Positions 37,633 through 51,372 of a DNA stretch of 64,000 bases are shown here, piece by piece. The position numbers were made by a program, and so were the translations under genes. The number at the start of each line of letters is the position of its first letter. The stretch's first letter is position 1. The DNA is from Manduca sexta (Eukaryota > Arthropoda > Insecta > Lepidoptera > Sphingidae). The notes beneath the pieces are model-generated. The model made no database searches, was not told where the DNA came from, and worked only from the letters and a program-made list of their open reading frames with translations. The stretch spans positions 9,755,826 through 9,819,825 of the forward strand of contig NC_051140.1 of NCBI RefSeq assembly GCF_014839805.1, given 5' to 3'.

Positions 37633-40600
37633 GCATCATGTTGTTACATACAATATATACTACACCATTTATTTGAAAAATATTTCACTCTTCGTTGTCA
37701 CGTCGCCAAATAAAAGTAGAATATTTTTTTTTTTTAATAAAATTGTTACGATCGAACAAATTTTAATTCGCACTGTTAATAATTGCATTAAAATACAATA
37801 CAGATATAATTTAACGATATGTATCTGAAACCATGCATATGATCTAATATTCATAATTCACAAGACAAACAGGGCTGTAAATTTGTAACACGCATCATTT
37901 GTCTTTTAGCATGTACATAAAAAATATAGTAAGTTTATTACAAACAACTAGTTATTTCCGTGTGACCATAACAATAATATACGATGTTGTAAAATTCTAT
38001 GACGCATGGCGGTGAGAAATCTGTCGCTGTCGTTTTACTACGAGGTAACACAAAAATAATAATTTTGATTAATAATAATAACAGCCCCATATTTTATATA
38101 TAATTTCGTTTATTATATTTATTTTACATTATTTATATTCCTCTACTACTGTAAGCGTGTGATTGTTTTTCGACAATGTTATTCTAATCATTCGATTACA
38201 GTTACTATAAAAAGTATTTATCAACGCACAGTATATGTCATAAAATTGTTGCTCAAAGAGATCTTTAATGTGGCCTTTTTATTGAAACTAGCGCCACCTC
38301 AATTCTTGAGGATGATTGTGTAGCAATAACGGAGATATAGTTTAATTCCAGAAAAATATATCTGTAGACTACAACACAAAAACTTTACAGAAGCGATCAA
38401 GTATACCTATAAAGACACTTTACTGTCTCTGAAAATCACATACGAATATATTTTCGCTGTAGTTCCAGTTGTTAGGCCCCATAAAATGCTTTTCTGTTTA
38501 AGAATAGCCCTAATATTGCCCTAATATCAGATTTTAAGATACTGCCTATATGGATGAGTTTTACCTAACAGACTGATTAAGAGAAATACCCAACTCTCGA
38601 AAAAAGTACTGGATGTCCTAAAGATACGGTATATTATGTGCCTGAAACTGAGTTTAAACATGGATAGTTCCCATTGAAAACTGTAGCTAAAGTTAGGACA
38701 TTTTCAATCTTGGGAGAACAAAGTCTACATTTTACTTTCTTTATATAGGATAGCTCTGATGAAACTTTACTGTGCGTTCAGTTACAAAGTATAAACGCTT
38801 AAATCGGATTGAAACGCTCGAATCGGATTGAAATCGAGTAATCCTAGAAAATAACAAAATGGGAATATTCTATAAATTCTTATACTACACATTTTTTTAC
38901 GAAATGTATTATAAACAATCGTAGTTATACATTAAAATATAGCTAAACCTTCACAATATTAATAAAATTGCCGCGTTAAATCCAGAACATCGTAGAATTT
39001 TATCGTCGCGCGGTTGAAAAATAAAACAGGAAAGCTTATTTTAACATTCTACCACACGTTAAATATCATAATTATTATTTTACACCCATTTCAAAATTAT
39101 AAATATGTTCAGTTTTAGAGTAAGAAATGAACCACAAAATTTCAATCATTCACTTACAAGAAGTGATTTTTTTGAGTGACGCACTTCTAAAGTAATTTAG
39201 GTGTACTGTGGACATAATCTCAATTTCTTCGCGGCTAAAATTAATTTTCTCACGTGCCTGTCATAAAAGACTTAAATATAAAAATTCACTTGGCATCGGG
39301 CCTTCCCAGTTTTATAGAAAACAGTTTGTGGTATGTAAAAATATTAGTTCGTACCTATTTAGCAACGTTATTTATGTGAACAAAAATATTATGTTCCACT
39401 TTTATTAATAGGGTTAAATTTTATCGATATGAAAACGTGTGAAGTTTAAAACGTAATGACAGCTGCATTAATACAGAATCTCTAAGGTGTTTGTATGTTT
39501 AAAATATTAAATAGGTAAATAATATTTTATGAGCTTACAATAGAAGTTTACGAACATTGTAAATATTCTTGAAATATGATAATGTTTTATATAGGTACTT
39601 AATAAGTTTTTGTATTTTACCTTTATTCGTTTTCCTTTTTGTATTCCTTTTCTAAAACACGGCAGATTGTATTACTTATATTTTGGATGGCTATCAAAAT
39701 GACTATAAATTATTCAATACGGCGTCAATTAATTTGAGTAAATTTTCTAAAACGGTTACCTACCCTCAATTCCGTTATTATAAAAGATATTCGTAGAAAA
39801 AAATAAAACTCTAACAAATGAGAAATTGCAGTTGTGTACATGAATTGGACTAAATGTTTTGGGAATTATCAATAAAGCTTTCCAATCAAAAACGTATCAA
39901 GGTTACCTAGGATACTAATTCATTATTTATAACAACGCCATCTATGGCGTTAATGTAGAACTACTCGGTATCGTGTACATTCAATGTTCAGCTGTTCACA
40001 ATGTGAAAATAGGTTCGTTCAAAGTTCTCTAGTACGGAAAATTCACAATAGATGTCACTGTACTTAGTGAAAAAGAGTTTTCATTGTTACGCAAAGGAAA
40101 AGGCAGATGTCCTCAATTTGAAATTTAAGAGTATAGTGTTACCATCAATATTTTATTTATTTTTATTTAAATGTATCGAATAATTTTCTATAAAAATAAT
40201 AAATATGTAACATGGTTTAAAGGCAGAAATTATTTACTAATTTACTCTAATTATAATTAGTAAATTACAGGTTATAACAAATTTAATTACTTAAATTTAA
40301 CATTTATAAATTTCATAACCAAAGAGACTCTTCGATATGACTACCACTTTCCTTCCAATTTATCGCCATATATAATGACAGTAAAATAAAAGACAAAAGA
40401 AAGAAACTGGAACGTAGGAAACAATTAGTATGAAGTGTTTTACTTTCCGCGAAGGGTATACATATTACCAGCGAGCCTATTCGTTATATTGCCTAGAATT
40501 TCTTTCTGAATATTACTGGGTAAGTAACCGTGAAAAAATAAAAACTGTCTTTTAAAATAAATCTAGACATACTACATTAAAGAGTTGTAAGTTTATGTTA

Positions 40601-42450
40601 AAATAAATATATATTTTCTATAATACGTAAGTACATACATTTTTATGAATATACTGTAATATAATTTAGACGCCATATTTAAAATATAAACTTTTGCATT
40701 AAAATGTTGGTTATTGTAATAGAGGAAAACGGTAATATTATTAACTTCTCAATGACATTACTCTTAGCTACGAAAAGTTTATATAAATAAGTACAAATAT
40801 ATATGTTTGTTAAAATTGTATAATTCTTAATAAAAAGTAAAGTACTTGTCTTTAACTCTCTGTTCAATAATATTCTTTTTGAACTTGAAATACTTAACAA
40901 GTAGGCGAAAAAATATTATACATTTTCGATACGTATAAACAATTCATAAGAATGATTCTTACTCAATTATAATTACCTAAATTATTTATATTGTAACTAT
41001 GGACATTTTGGATTAGGAATAAAAATAATAAAAAAAAAAACAAATAGAAATAAAGGAAAGAACGCGTTACAATCCTCACCGGTGAGGACGATATGTATCG
41101 TAGCTACCTTATTAGCCTTTCACTTGCTACCTAATTTATGACAACCCGAAGAAAAAAACCAGAAAGAAATTCCAAGCTTAATTTTTTTGTCATTAATTGT
41201 CCATTGCTTTTTTTAAAATCTTCTGTATACAAAGTCACATTAATATAAGCTGATATTCGAAAATCAGCGTTTATATAAGAGTTGAATTCGAAAAGAAATC
41301 TGGACATGCATGAAACAAATACTAAACAAAATATATAAAAAAAACAACGAATGAATAAATAAACATATTAAGTACAGCGTGCATTTTCCTAAATTTACCA
41401 ACATATTGTTTATAAAATTTGTATGGAATATCATTGACACTTGTGCTACAAAGTAGGACATGACAAAAAAGGTGTTTTAACATAACATCATGATCTTATT
41501 TACGCATAATATTCATAAAGTTAAAAGGTTCATGATAATTTTATGCACGCACTGTCCCTGTTTTGCTAACTGACAGCTGTTTCGTGGAATTGTTGAATTC
41601 CAGAAGATTAAACACGGTCATTCAACAACACTGCCGGACGAATAACTATTCCGTTCCATCCCACGTCATAAAGCATGTTTATTAACGTTCTCGTGTCGGT
41701 TGAATCGATTTCAAGTTTATACACTGTTACCAAACGTTCCCTTTCCTGCATTACTGATTTTTGTTTATCTTCCCCGCCTTTATTTAGCGGAAGCTTAAGC
41801 AATGGCAAACAGATACGTTGGGTTATAAAAGCAGCTTCAATATCTCTTATAAAAAAGTTTTAGTGTATTTTAAATCAGCCTCAAAGTCCAACTATCAAGA
41901 ACTGTAAAAGGAGAATGCCCATTTTTGTATGAGAGTTAGGCTACGCTTGCGTCTGTACAAAACCTTCACAAAACTATAGGGAATATATCCTATTTTTTAT
42001 ACAAATTGAAAACAATTAGATATTCGATGGGAGTTCGGAGTAATCAGAATTTTTATAGCGCGGTTATTTTGAGGTTAAGTATGGACTGCAATAATGTAAG
42101 GTAGAAAGTACCTACGTGCCTGATTAAGTTCAATATTGCAGTAACTACTTGTTCTTGCTATAAGCGATTAGTGGACGGTCTTTTCGCCTAGCTTCAATTG
42201 CCCTCATAAGAAACTGATAGGTACTAACATACTTATCTGATAAAGACGAAACTCCAATAAAACTTCTAACATAGTATGGCGGAATATTAGTTTTTCACGG
42301 AGCATAAATATGTTACCTAACCTTTTGTGTATATGTTTTCTGACTTACTACTTATTCTATTACATGGATTACCTAATCTTTATTTCCACCTACCATTATC
42401 TCACTCCAATATGGCGTCAACACATATTGTAGAATAGATTCAGCTTAGTT
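37633..42450. other. AT-rich stretch with minor repeats
   Basis: No gene is recognised. A 19-bp tandem duplication lies at 38796-38833 (CGCTTAAATCGGATTGAAA and a second unit with two differences). A 16-bp palindrome, TCCTCACCGGTGAGGA, is at 41073-41088. Opposed open frames of 66 and 62 codons at 41608-41863 overlap; neither resembles a known family. Confidence 0.45.
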
Positions 42451-42592
42451 TTTATGACCGGCCTTATACCTGACGCCAACCCTATTTGGAGGATTCCGAT
42501 CCCAGGCAACTCATGTTAAAAATACCGAAATAAAATGTTGCTTGGCCTGGAAATCGAACTCAGGTATTCACTTCACAGCCTTATTAGGCTAA
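42451..42592 (-). mobile_element. Probable tRNA-derived SINE fragment
   Basis: The minus strand contains a B-box-like ACCTGAGTTCGATTTCC following GCTGTGAAGTG. A body then reads GCAACATTTTATTTCGG, GAGTTGCCTGGGATCGGAAT, CCTCCAAATAGGGTTGG and TCAGGTATAAGGCCGG. No second copy occurs in the window, so the assignment rests on the tRNA-like head. Confidence 0.5.
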
Positions 42593-44149
42593 TAGTTAAT
42601 TATCATAGGGAAAGAAAAATAAAACCAGAAATACGAAATCCGATGCATATTTTTATATAGATGTATATTTTTAATAGAGGTATATATTCTTGGCTTCCCA
42701 AAATAAAAACAAGAATTTGATATAGCTGCAGCACTTTTATATATACTCCTGAAGTGAGTGAATGACTTCTTGCAGCGCTGGTCGGGTCATGTCATATTGT
42801 TGTTTGTAAACTTCTCTATTAGCTGATCTCCAGCAGGCAGCATAAACTCATTCCAGCCTTGAAACCTAAAATATAATGTAGAAGTTGAGTAAACATGCTC
42901 AGATTATTATTATTGTTAAACTGTATTCTTTAACTTTGGCAAAATATTTCCCACATTGTGGGTATGTTAATAATAATCTACATAACTTACAAACTGGACA
43001 GCTCGTCCAAGGAATATACTTGTCGTTGCTGTGGCGCCGCAAAGGTGCAGTCAATACACCGCCGGGATATGCCGTCTCGATTAACTGTCCTGGGTCTAGG
43101 CTCTAGACGACATTGTGTTGCTTACTAAAAGCCTTCCGTCTCAAAGTTCGAAACGCACACTATAAACGTTGTTTTTGAACAGAGGATTTTTCGACTCAAC
43201 ATTAAAATACATAAGAAAAACACTCCAATCTTGAGTAAGATAAAATATATTAAAATATTTTAATGATTTACCATTCAAACAAATCTGAAGTGTCAAAATG
43301 TCATTAATTTCAGTTGCCAGTGTAATAAAAATCTGTACCCATATATTCATTAATTAAAAATAAAGTCCAGACATGTTTTAGCTGACTATTGTATTTCTGT
43401 CAATGCAAGTACAATTCGCTATTTGTTTGTTTTGGAACAATTAATATTTTTCTCTTCTTTTTACCAGCTATTTGGAGTTTGGTCATAATTATTAAGTAAA
43501 ATATATTATTTTATGACAATATATTTGAGATGAATAATATTTTTAATACATATATTATAGATTAAAGTACGGGCACATTTATTGTACATAATATTTACTT
43601 TTTTATTCCTTTTAAAAGGGTATTTGTTATGAATTGGTATCAATTCGCCATATTAGCAGTACATTATCCGGTGTTTCATTTGCAACAATTAAACAACTTT
43701 TTTTTCATATCTTTTAAACCCCCATTCGCTTATGACTGAAATAAATACGAATGAAGTAATAATTAAAATGATGATTTTTCATGGATATTTGGTTAAGACG
43801 CATGACTGACGCAAAGATAGCCTGGTTTTGGGCATTGTCCTTTGTAACACCTTTTTTTAGAAGGGCGTATACGACGCAATTTATTTCTATAGTTTAATTC
43901 TGAATGCCTAAAATAAAATATTCATATTTTCCAGTTTAATATAAGCCAAATTAAACCTTATGTAATGAACAAATGTGCTTAAAGCTGGCGATATCAGGCA
44001 TTCGTAGTTGAAACGTGCAATTTCAGGTGTAACGAAACTTAAAATCTAAGTATAAGTTCCTGAGGAGACGTAGCTTACATTCAAAATGTATATTACTAAA
44101 GATCACACCCACATCGTACGGTCGTAGATAAAGTGATTATACATAATAA
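42593..44149. other. AT-rich stretch without recognised features
   Basis: No gene or repeat copy is recognised. A less AT-rich patch lies at 42990-43130 with a 73-codon open frame of no known family. Confidence 0.45.
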
Positions 44150-44313
44150 CATCACGCATTTTATCCCCGAAGGGGTATGCAGAGGCGCAACTAGGGCACC
44201 CACTTTTCGCCAAGTATGTTCCGTCCCATGATGTGATAGGGGGCGAGCCTATCGCCATATCGGGCACAAATTCCAGACTCCTGGCTGATACTGAGCAGAA
44301 AAACCCAAATTTA
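44150..44313 (-). mobile_element. tRNA-derived SINE, family 2, 5'-truncated
   Basis: On the minus strand it covers TTTGGGTTTTTCTGCTCAGT, CTGGAATTTGTGCCCGATAT, GGCTCGCCCCCTATCACATC, GGGACGGAACATACTTGGCG and TACCCCTTCGGGGATAAAAT. The tRNA-like head is missing. The 91-codon minus-strand open frame is SINE sequence. Confidence 0.78.
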
Positions 44314-45178
44314 TGTATAAAGTGATAATGAGAATAATATATGTTTTTGAGAATTAGAACATTTAAAATTTTCACCAAATCATGATTTTCTCGATTTTCC
44401 GTTAATATTTACACGAATATAAAGATATATTTTCATATAAACCAGATATTAAATAAACAATATAAAACGTGATAGCGTTTTTGCAAAGACCACTTGATAA
44501 AATGTGATTTCGATTTGCCTATATTCTAGATAAAATTGCGATGCAAATGTGAGCTGGGATCGTTCGGAGCGGGACTCTCTCTGCAAGTGTTACGTAAGGC
44601 GGTAACGGTCGATAGTCATTTCAACGTCGTCACTTTATTGTAACTTATTTAAGAAATGACATTCAATTTCCTATTTTAGTTTTGTGATTTCGAGCCGAAA
44701 ATGGTTCACAGTAATTTAATCAAATGTTATATTGTTAAGGTTACACTGGAATTTAAATTTACCAAAAGACAGCTACAATATTGTCATATTATTTGAATAA
44801 ATTGAATAAAATAAACAAGCGAGTTTAGAACTTAAGTATCGTGTAAAAGACTAAAAGCCAGAGAAAGATTTAGGTAATCAAACATACGTCTTTATCTTAC
44901 TAATATTGAATGAACATCTGCTCTGTGTTTTTATACTGTACCTTTTACGTGTAAAGAAATAAAAACAAAAGCTTCGAAATAAATTCAGATTTTTCAGCGT
45001 CGTAACTTTAGAGATAAGAATAAAAGAGTATAGCGGTAACGCCGTTACTGTAACGGGCGGATTTTGCTCTCATTTATATAGTTACTCGCAAAATGAGAGA
45101 TAAGGCTTTATTATTGTCTCGGTTGCCTTTCATTCGATAGTTGATTTAGTTTAAAAAAATGCCTTGTGGTAATAATAA
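44314..45178. other. AT-rich stretch with a less AT-rich patch
   Basis: The patch 44555-44640 (GGATCGTTCGGAGCGGGACT and onward) and the patch 45025-45065 (GTAACGCCGTTACTGTAACG) are GC-richer than their surroundings but carry no readable frame. Confidence 0.4.
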
Positions 45179-45310
45179 TTTCTTATGTTTACGCGAATGT
45201 TAGACATTGAAATGAAACTACTTTACGCATTATATCGCGACTTCTTATATTAAAATTTTCTCCCAATTTTTCAAAGACTGAAACCTTCGTTGTCACTTCG
45301 GTGGGGGATA
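45179..45310 (+). repeat. Dispersed repeat sharing its start with 22587
   Basis: The first 39 bases match 22587-22625. Further on, GAAACCTTCGTTGTCACTTC and GGTGGGGGATAAAAG resemble dispersed repeat sequence. The boundaries are uncertain. Confidence 0.5.
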
Positions 45311-47910
45311 AAAGCCGTGAAATAGTTTTATTTCTCCGTATGGTAATATTTTTAAGTAACCGTTTGTTTTAAAATCTTAACACCATATAATATATTATTT
45401 ACCTCCAGTTCTTTTCATGAAAGTGTTTTAATCCAATGTTTTTTTTAAATTAATAACAGTAAAGAGAGGAATAAACACATGCACTGTATCTATACATAAA
45501 CTTTTATAAAATTTTAAGGAAGGTGTAGAATGTAAAATATTTTGGATGGAAGCCAGCTTTGTTTACACACGATACCGTATTTAACTAGTTGAACGAACTA
45601 TGGACATACACAATACTTTATTATAGTAACACCACACTTTTATTGAGCTATCTGCTAAAAATATAAATAAATATAAATCTCTACCCAGAGGCTATATAAT
45701 TAATTGATTTATATTTATGAAACATCGCGATGATGAAAGTATTTTTAATCATAAATTTTAATTTAATGTTTCGCTGTCAGTAAAGTAGATAATACACATA
45801 AAATATAATAAAAAAATACACACACATAGAAACAAAAAATTAAGGATGCCTAGAATTTTCTTCAGGGTTACATAAATTACAGAGCGCCAAATGCGAATAT
45901 AAATAAAATATGCCTTATGATAGTAAGTAAATTCGAAATCGATGGGGTACGTAACTAGTTCATTGCCTAGTTTTTCATGATGTCCTTGTTTACACGTTCA
46001 CAAGTGGGTACTTCACGATTTACTATTTAACAGAAATCCAATTTCCAACCTGACGAGCGAGCGGAGTCTTTCGTGGGACATTTAAAATATTCACAAGTTT
46101 ATTCTAGACTTTTACTTAGTTTATGTGGCACTGTATTTATTTATCGCTTAGTCTGAAAATGGCACCTATTGTTTATTTTTGTAGCTAGATTTTTTTTTAC
46201 ACGATACCTAGATTATGACATTAATCAATCACATATTACAACATTTTATATTTTCGCTATAATAGAAGTCTTATTTAGGAAAACTCACTGTCTTTTATTG
46301 TTTATGATTAAAATGCATAATACAAATTCTGTGCATGAATGGAGGTGTAAACCATTTATACATTAGGAATATTATAATGAAAACCTACTCAAGTTATAAG
46401 GTTAAGACTTAAGAATCATTTATTTCTCATAAGATTATACATTAGTCACTTACTAAGCAAACTAAATAACATGATTCTATTGTACAGGCGAGCATATTAT
46501 AAAGTATAAACAATATACGTATATACCAAATGACATAATACATTTTGTTGAGATAACATAAAAAATTGCACATAACACAATCATCAATATAAATATATAC
46601 GCAAACAGCAGTATCACATTTTGAACAAATACAATAAAAATATATGTCGGTGGGTAAATTTGTATCTGGATTCTGACCCGAGCGGCGACAATACTATTTT
46701 TTTATCCGCTAAAAGTACGTTATTACAGTTAATTGCTACATAAATCACTTTATACATATTAGATGGATACTATTACACACACTACTCGTTTGCGCACATT
46801 GAACAAGAACTTTATCTGCAGGCAATGGTCCGTGAAGCGTTGTGGGTCGCGAGATAGTTCACTATCTATATATATGGGGTTCACCCCAGCTTTTCGAAAA
46901 TACCAGTACTTAAAATAAGTCTAATGCTCCAACGCGCGGTATTGGCTACCGGTATGTATGTAAAATATTTTGAACATTTTCTTCATATAAATTTCAAATG
47001 CAACAAACATTTTATAGGTTCTTTAGAATCTTTACCTGATTAAGTAATACTTAAATTATAAGCTCGTGTCTGTATACCTACTGAAAATGGAAGCCAAAAG
47101 ACATTAAAACGCAAGTACTCATGAGTTTTCAAAACTGAAAACTGACACCCATTGTATTTGTATATTTGGAATAGCCGAACAAGCGACTGATCCCAGGACC
47201 TCATAAATTATACTGCCAGTAGACTAAAAAGGTAACAATACAGCAACGATCGCGATAGTCAGTCGCAGTGAAAAATGAAATTACTAACCTATAATAATTG
47301 CATGTCTCAATGCACTAATTTTATCTAGATTGGATGGAAAAAGTTTCAGTTTTATGTTGAACATTTCGAGCGTATCATAACGAAGACTACATCGAAAGTA
47401 TTTATAGCTTAGAGAATTAGTCCTATACATACATAGGCACATTATCTTCATTTGAACATGCGTCACGCTCAGATACTATTAATTCATTTCAATATTAGGT
47501 TCTAGGTCATCGCGCAATATCGTAGCACGTAAACACGATACGTATAGCCACTTCAGATGTTTCGTCCGGGGATGTTTTACTATCAGTTGTTATAAGAAAC
47601 GCTTCCACTACACAAATAATGTAAAGGGTAAAGTTGAGGACACGCCATGATTTATGTACGCCCATAGACACGTGTCGCGGCTCGGGGTTAATATTAGCGT
47701 TATAAGCACATACCTACTGCTTATGACATTTTTTATATATGTATATTACTTTTTGTTTACATTACCGGCATACTGTTTTGATAATGGACAAAAACCTTTT
47801 ATTTGCTATTAAACTTTTACATTCGACTGCGCGCGTACATCTTTCATCTTATCTTACTTCTTATTTTATCTGACTGCTAGTAAGTAAGTTCATGTCCTGG
47901 ATTTACACTT
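45311..47910. other. AT-rich stretch without recognised features
   Basis: No gene or repeat copy is recognised here. A few GC-richer bases occur around 46830-46890, including the small inverted repeats AGATAG-TTCA-CTATCT and GGGGTTCACCCC. Confidence 0.45.
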
Positions 47911-48064
47911 ATTTTCAATAAACGATCCCAATCTCAATGTTCAATCCGATGCTGAGAATAAACCATTCAAAATAACATTTGTAAGAATGACAAAAGTACT
48001 TTGTTCTGAATGTTTAATTTTTGAGATAGATCGAGAAAAGCGGTTGGGATCGTTTATTGAAAAT
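47911..48064. mobile_element. 154-bp MITE-like element, 21-bp TIRs
   Basis: ATTTTCAATAAACGATCCCA plus one A at 47911-47931 is exactly reverse-complemented at 48044-48064. The interior is AT-rich with no open frame. I see no convincing target duplication: the left flank ends TTACACTT and the right begins GGCGGTTA. A foldback structure is therefore also possible. Confidence 0.68.
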
Positions 48065-49034
48065 GGCGGTTACACATAGGCCTAATGGGAAATAATGGAT
48101 TTTTTATCTGAATTTAAATAGAAGGCGCTGATGTCGTAAAGTATTATAGCGACTTTTGTTGTGGGAAGACGTAGGTGAAGCCGCGAGCGAGTGGTTGCTC
48201 ATGTACAAAACATATACGAAAAAAAAATAACTTATAGATATCAATAAGGCGTCGTCTGAGATCAGCTGAGGTCCATCAATAAGGCAGGACGACATTTTTT
48301 TGGTGACCATCGAAGGACTCAAAGTTTCTCTTTCTTTGACATTATAAGCCTTTATTTAAGCTTTAATTTGTCAGTAAATATGTATATATAGATGATACAT
48401 TTGTATTATACGAAACTAAGTGTGTAATAAAATATAATTTATTATCCAATAAAATGCTTTTATTTATATTTATGTTTGGACTATGCTGTATTGATATGCA
48501 TATCTACTGTTATCACTATGCCATAACTTGGGATGTATATCTAATTTCTGCCAGACTTCTTTACAATTCATGACTATCCAATCCCACTACACAGTTTTTT
48601 GTGTACTCATCATAAAGGTTTGCGTACCTTTTTGTAACATAATGTTTTTGTTTTAGGAAAATAAAGATATTTATGTATCTTATTGTAACATAATATCAAA
48701 CTTGACCGCAAGTTTTTTTATTATATTTTGACCTTTACCATTCTAGTTTTACTGACCTTTCTATTTGTAAACGCGAGTTGCCAGGTTTATTTGAAGTGGT
48801 AAAGATTTCTTGTTCCACTTGAATTTCCATTTTAGAGTCTAATTGGGAGTCTACTGGTTTTATTTTGATAAACTGAATTTATGATTTGCGTTTCAATGAT
48901 TATTGCATGCTATTTTGCATACATTTTGTATACATTTGAATATATTTAAGCATTAGTCACGATGACGATGGCTTGAATTATAATAAATGTTATTAATATA
49001 TCTATCATATTATTATTTTAATAATCTTAACATA
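48065..49034. other. AT-rich stretch without recognised features
   Basis: A short GAAGCCGCGAGCGAG motif near 48178 may be a repeat remnant. Nothing else is recognised. Confidence 0.4.
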
Positions 49035-49248
49035 CTATAAAAGAAAATTTATCTATTACGTCTGTCTGCCTGAATGCGATAAACTCAAAAACTACAGAAA
49101 GGATTTTCTTAAGATTTTCATTATCGGACGGAGTGATTGAAAAGGAAGGTTTATGTGTATAATTCATAATGTTTTGTATGAAATAAAAAATGTAGGCATA
49201 CACGGACTGCTACCTGTGCAAAGTCGTGGCGGGTCGCTAGTGTAAACA
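49035..49248 (+). repeat. Dispersed repeat fragment (TCTGTCTGCCTGAA type)
   Basis: TACGTCTGTCTGCCTGAATG, GATAAACTCAAAAACTACAG, AAGGAAGGTTTATGTGTATA and GGCGGGTCGCTAGTG are arranged like a widespread insect dispersed repeat. There is only one copy in this window, so the call rests on recognition. Confidence 0.5.
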
Positions 49249-49699
49249 CGAAATTTTGTGATGTCTATAGCAATGATGTACTGTTAGGTATTCATCTAAA
49301 GTCTAGACGATGAAAAAGAAAACAATTACAAAGGATTTCGTACAATGTAATATATCTCTTTGTAACGTTTAAACGCTTTTAAATGTTTTATCAAACGAGT
49401 TATCCCGCCTTTGTGCCCCACGATGCACTTCACACAAAGATGAAAGGAATTTAAAAGACAAGTCACTGTAAACAGCCTTAAAAGGGAAAATTCTGTGTAA
49501 GCTAAATCTCAACATGCCAATCTACCTAGATATGAGCCAGAGAGTGTCGGATCTTGTGTGACGGAAATGTACGTTCACTGGAAATGACAGTTTGATAGTT
49601 TTTATCCGGCTAAAGTTTTATGTTTTGCGTATGTTGGCATTGGATCGTAAAATCGGACTTACAGAGTGTGTAGAAGGGAGTTTCTATATATCAATATAC
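49249..49699. other. AT-rich stretch without recognised features
   Basis: No gene or repeat copy is recognised here. Confidence 0.4.
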
Positions 49700-49800
49700 T
49701 AGGTGTTGCTCGCTGATCCGCTTGCGTGAAAAACCTTTCCTGGAATAAGGAGTCTACAATACTATTAATGATCCAGAGTTGTATATATGTTAATCAGAGG
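49700..49800 (+). repeat. Dispersed repeat with CTAGGTGTTGCTCGC start
   Basis: ACTAGGTGTTGCTCGCTGAT then GCGTGAAAAACCTTTCC matches the starts at 13155 and 24484. The copy is truncated. Confidence 0.55.
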
Positions 49801-49870
49801 CATGATCTATCTGTTTGTCACATTACATCCTAATTCGTTCAACAAGCCTACATTGACTATATCTTTGACA

Positions 49871-50103
49871 CACACATCATGCATTTATGTCCGAAGGGAT
49901 ATGCAGAGGCACAACCAGGGCATCCACTTTTTGCAAAGTATGTTCTGTCCCATGGTGGAATAGGGGGCGAGAGTATTACCATATCAGGCACAAATTCCAG
50001 ACTCCGGGCTTATATTTAGCAGAAAAACCCAAATATCATTTTATCCGACCTGGGATTTGAACCGAAGACCTTAGACCGCTGTCGGACTACGCCACTGCGG
50101 CAG
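49871..50103 (-). mobile_element. tRNA-derived SINE, family 2, complete copy
   Basis: This is the reference copy for family 2. On the minus strand it starts ACTGCCGCAGTGGCGTAGTC (containing the A box) and has GGTTCAAATCCCAGG (B box), then the body TTTGGGTTTTTCTGCTAAAT, GGAATTTGTGCCTGATATGG, GGGACAGAACATACTTTGC and a tail ending GCATGATGTGTGTG. A perfect 9-bp target duplication, TCTTTGACA, flanks it at 49862-49870 and 50104-50112. Confidence 0.9.
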
Positions 50104-50112
50104 TCTTTGACA

Positions 50113-51310
50113 AACTTTTGGATTTATGATACTTACATATCAATAAATAGTATCTAAATAAATAAATAAGTTCTTCTAAATCGCAATTAGTTTGCAGATT
50201 TAAAACACTTAAAACAACGCCCCACAGCACGCTCACATTGTGGCTTTATATCTGATCCTATAATTTTGGGTCAATGCAATGTCTTCATACTTGTTGCGCA
50301 GTTTTGATGTATATTTTACAAATCCTTAGGAGCTATGGTCAGTTTGCCGTTTGATATTGACCTGTTGTTATATACGTGATCTTTACATGAACCAACTTGT
50401 TTAACGGTGTGCTGACCTTGCTTTAATAAGTAACTTACATTGACTTTGAATGGTATTTAATTGTAAAACGTTTATGCTTTATAAACAAAACTTTCACATT
50501 CAAAAAGGAACTATAGTCAGAAGTGACTTTTCATTGTTTTTTTCTGATTTAAAAAAATGCCAGTAATACCGGAGTAGAGCGTTCATTAAGACAGTAAAGT
50601 ATTGAGCTTCTAGCAAGTGGTACGTCGGTGTCGGGCGTGGAACAGCGCCAAAGCAATTAAATCCTGAAGCCGCACGGCAGCGTTTCTTCGCGCCACGCTC
50701 TCGCAACGACTCACAACAAATTGCGCTCGTTACTTGCACTTTTTAGCAGTGCACTGCAAGATTATGTGTGTTTAGCAAGATTTCCGCTACGGTTATGATT
50801 CTTATTTTGTATAGGAGTTAATTACAACGTTATTATATGTGTGATTAAATCTTATGGCATATGATGTAGCGAATATTACGCTTAAGCTATAGAATGGCGT
50901 GACCTGGTCGCTTTAAAATTGAGTAGAGTGCAGTATATTAAAGTAGAAAATAGTACTAGGAATGAAAATAGAAAATAGTACTGTGAACTTGCTATCGTCA
51001 GTTTTCGATTTACCATATTTATTGCAAATTTTACACATGGACACCCTGTTTCACTACAAACAAACTGAAAAGTCAGAAACGGAACTACGTTTTGTTCCAA
51101 ATATCGACATTGTGTCAACATAAGTCTGGTTGTGAGTGTTAATAAGCAATGCTGATCTTTTAAAACTATTCGACTTAGTACTTCTGTTATAAAATATATT
51201 CCCAAGCTTACACGTATAACGTCTATTTAAACATCTAAAATAATGAAATTTGAATATAATATATCCCTGGAAGACATCGCTCAGATTTAAAGTTTCTCTA
51301 TAGTAAATAC
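50113..51310. other. AT-rich stretch with a small tandem repeat
   Basis: No gene is recognised. TAGAAAATAGTACT occurs at 50944-50957 and 50969-50982 with a 25-base period. A less AT-rich patch lies at 50620-50720 inside a 79-codon minus-strand open frame of unknown family. Confidence 0.4.
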
Positions 51311-51372
51311 AAGCTGCGGTCTTGTGCCGCTTGCATCCAACGGCTCAGGCGACCTTAATATGTCATGATGGC
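51311..51372 (-). pseudogene. LINE reverse-transcriptase C-terminal remnant
   Basis: The minus strand translates to SRWMQAAQDRS, the motif also seen in the LINE insert at 23427-23840, after a decayed upstream codon run with an indel. Only about 20 codons remain. Confidence 0.6.
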
